Assembly (NCBI GenBank): GCA_964440295.1
Contig: CAYTRT010000047.1
Location: forward strand, 1-5,194
DNA: 5,194 bases
Source of the DNA: CALIKS01 sp964440295
Lineage (GTDB): Archaea > Thermoproteota > Nitrososphaeria_A > Caldarchaeales > Calditenuaceae
Reading direction: 5' to 3'
Shown: one piece after another, positions 1 through 5,194 of the stretch
Position numbering within the stretch: position 1 is the first letter of the stretch
How the letters are laid out: each line of letters begins with the position of its first letter
Program-made: the position numbers and the translations under genes
The notes under the pieces: model-generated
Told to the model about the DNA's origin: nothing
Databases searched by the model: none
Seen by the model: only the letters and a program-made list of their open reading frames with translations

Positions 1-1
1 G

Positions 2-892
2 AATCCTGAGGCTGCTAGAGCGCTTGCAGATACCGCGATGAGAATGGCGATCCAAGTTTCTGAGAGGATTGAGGAGCGCCTGAGGAGTCAAGTACAGGTC
101 AAGGCTGAAGAAGAACTTAACTTATCAATAAGTGGAAACCTATCATCGCGTGGAAACGAGTTTAGAGTCGAGAACAAGCTACAATTCACTAATGGGCTTG
201 TCTCTATGATAATGGAGAGGAGAATGGAGAAGAGGCTGGAGAACGGCACCATCCACGTGGAGATTGTGAGGGAGCGCATATTAGTCGTCGGAAACAAGAC
301 ACTCATAGAACAGTCAAGAATAATCGAGAGAGACGGAGCAATAATTGAGGAGGAGGAAATTACCAAGGAGCTCAACGACACGGCGACGGCAACCATCCTC
401 CAGATAAAGCAAAGAGAAGTAAACATAACGAAGATCGACCGAGCCGTCAACGTTGAGATGCTCCAAAGGAGTGCCGAACAGCTGAAGCTCCGCGTCTCCG
501 GGCCAGATGGCCTAGGCCCACGAATACTGATTATTCAGCTTGATGCTGGCGCCGTCAGACTGGCGGGTGAGGACGGACTAGTCGTCGTGGTAAATGGGGA
601 GGAGGCAAAACTGGCAGAAAGCGTATACGACCTGCTCGCAGGAATGAGTGAGGAGCCTGCCTATGTTTTGGTAAAGACAGCCTCTGGCTACCAAGTCATG
701 GTCTATTTCCCGCACTTCTCTGAATATATCGTCGAGATTAGAGCAATCGTGATGAGGATTCTTGGTGCCTTCCTAGATCCGCAGACAGCTATACTGGCGA
801 CTACGGCTGCGACGATGACTATAGCGGTAATCATGGCTCTAAACATGTATAGGAAGCACGCATCTAGGGGCAGGGTCCTAAAGCTCTGGTAA
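2..892 (+). CDS. Membrane-anchored, sequon-rich surface protein (5'-partial)
   Basis: I do not recognise a named family. The reading frame is open to the left edge, and the first ATG (38) is followed by a charged helical stretch with no signal peptide. The true start is therefore probably upstream and 296 residues are visible. Counting from that ATG, residues 1-130 are rich in Glu, Arg and Lys and carry six N-x-S/T sequons (N28, N34, N69, N86, N113, N129). Residues ~155-235 look like a compact beta-rich domain ending in a PHFSEY motif. Residues ~249-270 form one hydrophobic segment, followed by a basic tail (RKHASRGR) ending at W284. By the positive-inside rule the tail is cytoplasmic and the large N-terminal part is outside, which fits the sequons. 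This is typical of archaeal cell-surface proteins anchored by a C-terminal helix. A secretion signal should lie in the missing 5' part. An envelope role is inferred; no enzymatic motif was seen. Confidence 0.75.
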   Translation, partial: NPEAARALADTAMRMAIQVSERIEERLRSQVQVKAEEELNLSISGNLSSRGNEFRVENKLQFTNGLVSMIMERRMEKRLENGTIHVEIVRERILVVGNKTLIEQSRIIERDGAIIEEEEITKELNDTATATILQIKQREVNITKIDRAVNVEMLQRSAEQLKLRVSGPDGLGPRILIIQLDAGAVRLAGEDGLVVVVNGEEAKLAESVYDLLAGMSEEPAYVLVKTASGYQVMVYFPHFSEYIVEIRAIVMRILGAFLDPQTAILATTAATMTIAVIMALNMYRKHASRGRVLKLW

Positions 893-945
893 ATAGACAC
901 AGCCGCTAAGCATTCCCAAAAGCAGAGTCGTGGGTCGAGACCTAA

Positions 946-954
946 CTTATATAT
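946..954 (+). promoter_or_regulatory. TATA box of the homocitrate synthase-like gene
   Basis: CTTATATAT lies in the 89-bp gap after the surface-protein gene. Its centre is about 32 bp before the ATG at 982. With the usual archaeal TATA-to-start spacing of about 25 bp, transcription would begin near 975, leaving a leader of only some 7 nt. No Shine-Dalgarno-like GGTG or GAGG precedes the ATG. Both points suggest a nearly leaderless mRNA and a promoter independent of the preceding gene. No operator-like repeat is evident. Confidence 0.7.
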
Positions 955-981
955 GGTGCTAATCATTCTAAGAAACAGTCA

Positions 982-2394
982 ATGAGCAGAATGGGCGTTC
1001 TGCTTGACTCGACTCTGAGGGAGGGCGAGCTATTCAAGACGTTTCCCCTCAGGGTAAAGCTTAGGATTGCAGAGCTGCTGGCGAGAATCGGTGTGAGGCG
1101 CGTGGAGCTTACCGTTGACTATCCGCCGAGGACGCGGAGAGAGGAGGTCGAGCCCATCGTCAACCTGCTGAACGATCATGGCGTCGAGGTAGTTATGCAT
1201 GGGAGGGCATACATGAGGGACATCGAGGCGATGAGCAGCTACGATGTTTACGGAGTAGCAGTATACATGGCTGTCTCCCAGCTCCATCTAGACTACAAGC
1301 TCGGAGGAATACAGATCAGCGAGGCGCTCGAGAGAGTCCGAGAAGCAGTCGAGACCGCGTCTAGAATTGGGTACCGCTACGTTAGGGCGACACTGGAGGA
1401 CGTCACGCGGCTATATATGGAGGGAAAGACCGAGGAGCTGGACAAACTCTTCGACTTGACGAAGGAACTTAAAGGCGCTGGAGCCACGCTGGTCAGCGTA
1501 CCAGACACAGCTGGACTCATGACGCCATCCATCACAAGGAATTTCTTCCAATACGCAATGAGCAAGTCGTCCCTACCGCTTGCCTGCCACTTCCACAACG
1601 ACTATGGGTATGCTTCTGCAAACACTATGGAGGCACTCCTCATGGGCGCTGCGGAGGCACACGTAAGCATATATGGGATAGGAGATAGGAACGGGATCGC
1701 CGACCTATACGAGGTTGCCTCGGCTATGCATGACATCCACGGAGTAGACCTAGGAATAAAGAGAGAGATGTTAACTGGTGCTTACAGGGAGTTTAGCAGG
1801 TTGACGGGAATAAAGGCCTCGTGGAGACACCCACTCTCAGAGGAGGCTAGGACGATTAGGGCGGGCGTACACCAGTCAATGACCATAAAGAAGCCTGAGG
1901 GCTACATTCCCCCACTCAAGCTGAGGTTTGACTTTGAGACCGTCAAATACGCGGCTACTCCGCACCTCAGCCATAAGGTCATAGCCGAGATCGCTAGGAG
2001 AAGTGGACGCGAGATAGATCCGGAGACGGCGAGAACGGCGGCCGAGAGGATTGCCCAGTACTACGCTGAGCATGAGGGGCAGGTAAGCATCAGGGGAATC
2101 ACGGAGCTGCTAAGCTCGATCCTCGGATTCAGCATAAACGAGAGCAGTGTGAGGAGTCTCTTCGGCGAAGAGAGGGTCTACGTACTCGTCAAGGTCCGTC
2201 CACAGGCAGACACGCCTAGAATCGTAAGCGAGATCATGAGCTGGGACGACGTCGACACGGTAGACGAGGTCTACGGCGACATGGACCTGGTGGTGACTGG
2301 CAGAATAAAGATCGGGACGGACAACCTCGTCGAGAGGATGCGCCGCCTCTACTCGCAGGACTTCGAGAGCATAAACGTCCTAATAACGGACTAG
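982..2394 (+). CDS. Homocitrate synthase-like enzyme with C-terminal RAM domain
   Basis: It belongs to the HMG-CoA lyase-like/DRE-TIM acyltransferase family and probably condenses acetyl-CoA with 2-oxoglutarate to homocitrate, the first step of lysine synthesis by the alpha-aminoadipate route, in the cytoplasm. Visible motifs, with Thermus homocitrate synthase counterparts from memory: DSTLREGE (residues 9-16; D9 metal ligand, R13 and E14 catalytic), H73 (cf. H72), R135/T137/E139 (cf. R133/S135/E137), metal-binding H203 and H205 in HFHND, YGIGDRNG (231-238) and GVH (295-297). Residues ~397-470 form an Lrp/AsnC-type RAM domain; in Sulfolobus homocitrate synthase such a domain is linked to lysine feedback. 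A LeuA regulatory domain is absent, arguing against isopropylmalate synthase. Odd point: the usual Gln after GE is Leu17. ATG 982 fits the TATA box; a second ATG at 991 is possible. No other lysine genes are in view. Citramalate or isopropylmalate synthase activity is a less likely alternative. Confidence 0.82.
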   Translation: MSRMGVLLDSTLREGELFKTFPLRVKLRIAELLARIGVRRVELTVDYPPRTRREEVEPIVNLLNDHGVEVVMHGRAYMRDIEAMSSYDVYGVAVYMAVSQLHLDYKLGGIQISEALERVREAVETASRIGYRYVRATLEDVTRLYMEGKTEELDKLFDLTKELKGAGATLVSVPDTAGLMTPSITRNFFQYAMSKSSLPLACHFHNDYGYASANTMEALLMGAAEAHVSIYGIGDRNGIADLYEVASAMHDIHGVDLGIKREMLTGAYREFSRLTGIKASWRHPLSEEARTIRAGVHQSMTIKKPEGYIPPLKLRFDFETVKYAATPHLSHKVIAEIARRSGREIDPETARTAAERIAQYYAEHEGQVSIRGITELLSSILGFSINESSVRSLFGEERVYVLVKVRPQADTPRIVSEIMSWDDVDTVDEVYGDMDLVVTGRIKIGTDNLVERMRRLYSQDFESINVLITD

Positions 2395-2446
2395 ATATTA
2401 ATTACTCGCCTTAATTTAGTTGAAATATGATCGGAAATAGGCGGGA

Positions 2447-2491
2447 AAAGACCGAAAATTTCACAGTTATCTCCTGGCCTGGACGGTTTTT
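2447..2491 (+). terminator. Possible terminator: stem with T-tract
   Basis: AAAGACCG (2447-2454) can pair with CGGTTTTT (2484-2491): eight pairs including one G-T wobble, with a 29-nt loop, ending in a run of five T. It lies 50-100 nt after the stop codon of the homocitrate synthase-like gene. Archaeal termination depends mainly on the T-tract, so the TTTTT at 2487-2491 is the more meaningful part. The long loop makes the stem weak. Confidence 0.3.
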
Positions 2492-2515
2492 GTTCAATCC
2501 AGAGGGAAACGTTGA

Positions 2516-2541
2516 AATTCTGGCTTAATAATCAATTCTGG
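2516..2541 (+). promoter_or_regulatory. Putative pckA promoter with flanking direct repeat
   Basis: TTAATAAT (2525-2532) is the best TATA-like element upstream of the PEPCK gene. It is bracketed by two copies of AATTCTGG (2516-2523 and 2534-2541), 18 bp apart. The centre of the TATA-like element is only about 19 bp before ATG 2547, too close for a normal leaderless start there. Either the element is not the real TATA box, or translation begins at the in-frame GTG at 2562. The paired octamer could be a regulator site, but this is inferred from position alone. Confidence 0.35.
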
Positions 2542-2546
2542 AATAA

Positions 2547-4343
2547 ATGCATCGTGGTAGAGTGATACCCCCGCTAGAAGAGATAACCATTGAGGGATTT
2601 AGAGAGAGCTTCAGGAAAATAGTAGAGCTCAAGGAGAGAAGCGGCATAAAGGCAATCCTGAACAATCCGCCCGACCTGTTTGAAAGAGCAAAGATGTACG
2701 GCACGCAGTACAGGAACGGATCGTGGGGATGGGCGTCAAATATCTGGCACCGATCTGCCGCGGGCTCAGTAGTAATAGAGAAGGACGAAGACCTGAAGAG
2801 GGAGCATAAGTTCCTCATGATGAGGGTTCTGGAACATATACTTGCTCAGGGGCCGCTAATACAGGTCGACACCATCCTAGGCAAGCCGGGGACAAGAGTG
2901 GAGATGAGATGCAGACTCTACTGCGACCCGCAGTTCCCCGACATTGCGTATAGGTGGAGGCAACTCTGTTTTCCAGGAAATCCCTCCAAGCAGCCTGATG
3001 TAGAGCTTTTCTGCATACCGCACTACCTCGGCAATCCAAATATACCTGGAACTGCCCAGATGCTACGCGTCCTACGTTTCCCGAACCACAACTATACTAT
3101 AGTTACTTGCAGTTCTTATCAGGGCGAGGTTAAGAAGGGCTTCTTGACACATTGGATATATCACGTGTACAAGGTTGGAGGGGTAGGGGAGCATGCGGCT
3201 CTAAGAGAGTTCACGGTCAAGACCGTAAGAGGCGACTTGAAGAGGGTGGTCATGTGTATATGGGGCTTGACGGGCTCAGGCAAATCAACGCACGGCATGT
3301 ACATATTCGATGAGACAAATGCAAAGAAGTATGTTGAGAGATTCGGAGTAAATCCGCTTGACTATGTCTCCGACCAAGTGATAAAAAACGACGACATAGT
3401 TGCGATATTCGAGGACAGAGTTATTGGCTCTGAGTGTGGCACGTGGACAAAGACTGAGGATGTCGACCCAAGCCAGATCGCTATATGGAACGCCGCCATG
3501 TCGCCTAGGGCGCTTCACGAAAACACAGAATTTAACTCTGATGGCAATCCATGCTTTGAGGGCAAGTTATTCACCTACTATGGGGCTCCCAACAGAAATT
3601 CAAGGTCGGTCCTCCACCTCTCAGACACAGGGTACTATGACGGTGATCCAGAGTCTAGTGGGCCGATGAACGTTGCTGTCTTCTTGTCGCCTGGATACTT
3701 CGTCGACTATGCGTGGGTCAGGATCACTGATCCGGCATTTGCTGCGAAGGTCTTGGCGGATGGTAGATCTGTTGGTCATCCAGCCCAGTCCCATGAAGCC
3801 TTCGGAGCAATATTCGAGACTAGATACTGCCTCCCATTCACTATGGGAGTGAGCTCAACCGCGCATGTCGTAAGATTCTATGAATTTTTGAAGAGGCGAC
3901 AGGAGAGAGGAGACCTACCCGAGATTTATCAGATAAACACCACGGGCAGAATAGTCGCCAAGTATAGATGGGTGAGAAAAGTGGTCAATGGAGAGGAGAT
4001 GGAGGTGCCTGAGCCGCTGTTTGAGATAGATGAGCGTGGAGATAGAAGAGTCATAGGTGGGACATCTCCCACCATCGAGGAAACGGAACTATTCCTCCTC
4101 CAAGCGGTCAGGGGAGCCGTGAGATACGAGCCTCACCCAGTATGGGGAGAGAAGGTCCTAGTGCCTGTCGAGGTCCCCGGAATATCGGAGGCGAGGATGA
4201 GGGAGCTCAATCCATTCACTCATCTTCAATTCGAGGAGGCGAGAAGACTCCTAAAGATACAGATAGAACTGAGTAAGCATCACCTCAACGTTCAATGCCC
4301 GGGATTGCCCAGAGAAATATACGAAGCCATGGACTTTGAATAG
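2547..4343 (+). CDS. pckA: Phosphoenolpyruvate carboxykinase, ATP type (divergent)
   Basis: PEPCK interconverts oxaloacetate + ATP and PEP + CO2 + ADP, the entry to gluconeogenesis, in the cytoplasm. Hand alignment to E. coli PckA, recalled from memory, puts conserved residues in order: R69 (cf. R65, oxaloacetate contact), YQGEVKKG (191-198; K196/K197 cf. K212/K213), H216 (cf. H232, metal ligand), the P-loop GLTGSGKST (240-248), acidic pair D282/D283 (cf. D268/D269), R353 in NSRS (cf. R333) and the AFGAIF stretch (cf. CFGAAF). The GTP-type P-loop (SACGKTN) is absent. At 598 aa it is longer than the ~540-aa bacterial enzyme; about 30 extra residues lie between INTTG (463-467) and GGTSPTIEE (504-512), close to where E. 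coli binds adenine. A TAA directly before ATG 2547 excludes an upstream start; GTG 2562 is an alternative. It has no Shine-Dalgarno and is probably transcribed alone. The family call is firm; nucleotide preference is inferred from the P-loop. Confidence 0.87.
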   Translation: MHRGRVIPPLEEITIEGFRESFRKIVELKERSGIKAILNNPPDLFERAKMYGTQYRNGSWGWASNIWHRSAAGSVVIEKDEDLKREHKFLMMRVLEHILAQGPLIQVDTILGKPGTRVEMRCRLYCDPQFPDIAYRWRQLCFPGNPSKQPDVELFCIPHYLGNPNIPGTAQMLRVLRFPNHNYTIVTCSSYQGEVKKGFLTHWIYHVYKVGGVGEHAALREFTVKTVRGDLKRVVMCIWGLTGSGKSTHGMYIFDETNAKKYVERFGVNPLDYVSDQVIKNDDIVAIFEDRVIGSECGTWTKTEDVDPSQIAIWNAAMSPRALHENTEFNSDGNPCFEGKLFTYYGAPNRNSRSVLHLSDTGYYDGDPESSGPMNVAVFLSPGYFVDYAWVRITDPAFAAKVLADGRSVGHPAQSHEAFGAIFETRYCLPFTMGVSSTAHVVRFYEFLKRRQERGDLPEIYQINTTGRIVAKYRWVRKVVNGEEMEVPEPLFEIDERGDRRVIGGTSPTIEETELFLLQAVRGAVRYEPHPVWGEKVLVPVEVPGISEARMRELNPFTHLQFEEARRLLKIQIELSKHHLNVQCPGLPREIYEAMDFE

Positions 4344-4492
4344 ACGCTGTTTTATTATCGAGTAGTTTAGATAACTCTTCGTGTCTATGCTTGGCCAAAC
4401 TCAGGCATATCTTAGTCTCCATCGAGCTGGAGAGTTGGTTTAGCTGTAAAACCCAGTATTTTGAGGATTGCCGGAAGAACTCAGCAGACACA
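4344..4492. other. Intergenic gap between pckA and the 23S promoter
   Basis: These 149 bp hold no convincing gene. A T-rich stretch (TTTTATTAT from 4350) right after the pckA stop may terminate that transcript. A weak TATA-like TTTAGATAA (4366-4374) is followed by two small hairpins: TCTCCA/TGGAGA at 4416-4433 with a 6-nt loop, and GGTTT/AAACC at 4437-4453 with a 7-nt loop. A TTTT run follows at 4459-4462. Short open frames cross this stretch on both strands, but they overlap pckA or the rRNA promoter and look accidental. No part of a 16S rRNA or tRNA is visible. Confidence 0.6.
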
Positions 4493-4500
4493 TTTATAAG
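4493..4500 (+). promoter_or_regulatory. TATA box of the 23S rRNA transcript
   Basis: TTTATAAG is a strong archaeal TATA box and the best in the window. At about 26 bp spacing, transcription would start around 4522-4526 (TTTTGG). That gives a leader of roughly 110 nt before mature 23S RNA. It implies that the 23S gene has its own promoter instead of being read through from a 16S gene. Confidence 0.65.
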
Positions 4501-4534
4501 CAAGCACTTAACAATCATTATTTTGGCTCATGAA

Positions 4535-4565
4535 TGCCTATCAGAATACACACGACTGATAGGCA
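4535..4565 (+). repeat. Perfect 10-bp inverted repeat in the 23S leader
   Basis: TGCCTATCAG (4535-4544) and CTGATAGGCA (4556-4565) are exact reverse complements around an 11-nt loop. The hairpin starts about 10 nt after the predicted transcription start, so it would cap the 5' end of the pre-23S RNA. A second, shorter hairpin follows (CAATGA/TCATTG, 4589-4606). Roles in leader folding, anti-termination or processing are possible but unproven. Confidence 0.6.
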
Positions 4566-4636
4566 AGATGCGCGAGTAAATCAATTTACAATGAGCGCGT
4601 TCATTGGACGTGGAGCGCAGCAAAATAGGTTGCGCC

Positions 4637-5194
4637 TTGGCACTAAGCGGGGGCACGCCAGCCGGTGGATGCCTCGGCTTGGGCGCTGACGAAGGACGTG
4701 GCAAGCTGCGATAAGCCCCGGGTAGCCGCAGGCGGGCTTCGATCCGGGGATCTCCTAATGGGACCTCCTGCGGTGGGCAACCACCGCGTTCCCGGGCCAC
4801 GAGCCTGGGATCGGGAACCCCCCGAACGGAAGCATCCAAGTAGGGGGAGGAAAAGAAACCAAAACGGGATTCCCCTAGTAACGGCGAGTGAACGGGGAGA
4901 AGCCCAAACCGAACCTCCATGGGCAACCATGGAGGAGTGTGGGGTTATGGGCCGGGGGTCCGTCCTGATGGTCGAGCCGAAGTCCCCTGGAATGGGGCGC
5001 CATAGAGGGTGATAGCCCCGTAGGCGTAGGCCGGAGGGACGATGCCCCGTGTCCCAGAGTACCGCACCTCGGATATGGTGCGGGAAGTTGGGAGCCACTG
5101 GCTTCCAAGGCTAAATACGTCCCAAGACCGATAGCGTAACAGTAGCGTGAGCGAAAGGTGAAAAGTACCCCGGGAGGGGGGTGAAAAGCGCCTG
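4637..5194 (+). rRNA. rrl: 23S ribosomal RNA, 5' part (domain I)
   Basis: This is the large-subunit rRNA, cut by the right edge; about 560 of roughly 3,000 nt are present. Landmarks matching archaeal and bacterial 23S: CGGTGGATGCC near 4663, GACGAAGGACGTGGCAAGC at 4689-4707, CTGCGATAAGCCC, AGTAACGGCGAGTGAACG at 4876-4893, AGCCCAAACCGA and GGTGAAAAG close to the end. Strong helices are visible: 9 bp capped by a GCAA tetraloop (4914-4935), 7 bp with GCAA (4770-4787) and a 7-bp CCGCACC/GGTGCGG stem (5062-5083). The high GC of these helices is typical of hyperthermophiles. The 5' end is placed by comparison with Haloarcula 23S (TTGGC...) and is uncertain by about 15 nt. The region that closes domain I, compared with E. 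coli or Haloarcula, carries ~9 extra bases after CTAA. No 16S gene precedes it. No intron is evident in this part. Confidence 0.96.

Noticed and set aside
982..2394. 2-Isopropylmalate synthase (leuA)
   Set aside because: The C-terminus is a RAM domain rather than the LeuA regulatory domain, and the H73 and R135/T137/E139 pattern fits homocitrate synthase better; not fully excluded.
88..3518. Antisense or out-of-frame open stretches of 65-120 codons within the three protein genes (for example 88-450, 1030-1287 and 2815-3039 on the - strand, 3400-3669 on the + strand)
   Set aside because: They shadow well-supported genes and carry no domain, promoter or ribosome-site evidence.
2547..4343. GTP-type PEPCK, suggested by the ~600-aa length
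   Set aside because: The P-loop GLTGSGKST and the YQGEVKKG motif are those of the ATP-type family; no GTP-type SACGKTN is present.
4437..4453. 5-bp stem with a 7-nt loop resembling a tRNA anticodon arm
   Set aside because: The loop (AGCTGTA) lacks U33, and no acceptor, D or T arm can be built around it.
4285..4518. 77-codon - strand frame overlapping the pckA end
   Set aside because: It is antisense to the conserved pckA C-terminus, has no suitably spaced TATA box upstream and a composition unlike the neighbouring genes.
4530..4559. Nine-codon ATG...TGA frame inside the 23S leader hairpin
   Set aside because: A leader peptide on an rRNA precursor is implausible; the frame is short enough to be chance.
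4391..4579. 62-codon + strand frame (TTG start) after pckA
   Set aside because: It runs through the 23S TATA box and leader hairpin, has no ribosome site or promoter of its own and shows no recognisable domain.
4528..5108. Several open frames of 77-151 codons on both strands at the right end
   Set aside because: They lie within 23S rRNA and its leader; their Pro/Arg/Gly-rich translations reflect GC-rich rRNA helices, not protein coding.

Overview
The window reads as a chromosomal segment of a hyperthermophilic archaeon, most likely a crenarchaeote (Thermoproteota). Four things point there. The rRNA at the right end has archaeal-type 23S sequence with long GC-rich helices. Arginine is mostly AGG/AGA and isoleucine often ATA. 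TATA boxes sit about 25-30 bp upstream of genes with little or no 5' leader and no Shine-Dalgarno. The homocitrate synthase-like enzyme carries the C-terminal RAM domain known from Sulfolobus. The genus cannot be fixed from the sequence; a Desulfurococcales/Pyrodictiaceae-like organism is only a guess.

Layout, all on the + strand: (1) 2-892, the 3' part of a gene for a cell-surface protein with many N-glycosylation sequons, a C-terminal membrane anchor and a short basic cytoplasmic tail; its 5' end lies outside the window. (2) 982-2394, a 470-aa homocitrate synthase-like acyltransferase (TIM barrel plus RAM domain), behind a clear TATA box and almost leaderless. (3) 2547-4343, a 598-aa divergent ATP-type phosphoenolpyruvate carboxykinase, preceded by a 152-bp AT-rich gap with a putative terminator and a direct repeat around a TATA-like element. 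(4) 4344-4636, a 293-bp gap holding a strong TATA box and a hairpin-bearing leader. (5) from about 4637 to the right edge, the first ~560 nt (domain I) of 23S rRNA.

The genes look like separate transcription units, with gaps of 89, 152 and about 290 bp and individual TATA-like elements, rather than one operon. The two enzymes belong to central metabolism: homocitrate synthase starts alpha-aminoadipate lysine biosynthesis from 2-oxoglutarate and acetyl-CoA, and PEPCK links oxaloacetate and PEP. They share no obvious pathway step.

The most notable feature is that the 23S gene directly follows a metabolic gene and its own promoter, with no 16S rRNA upstream, so 16S and 23S are apparently unlinked here. 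I found no mobile element, CRISPR array, tRNA or clearly new multi-gene system.
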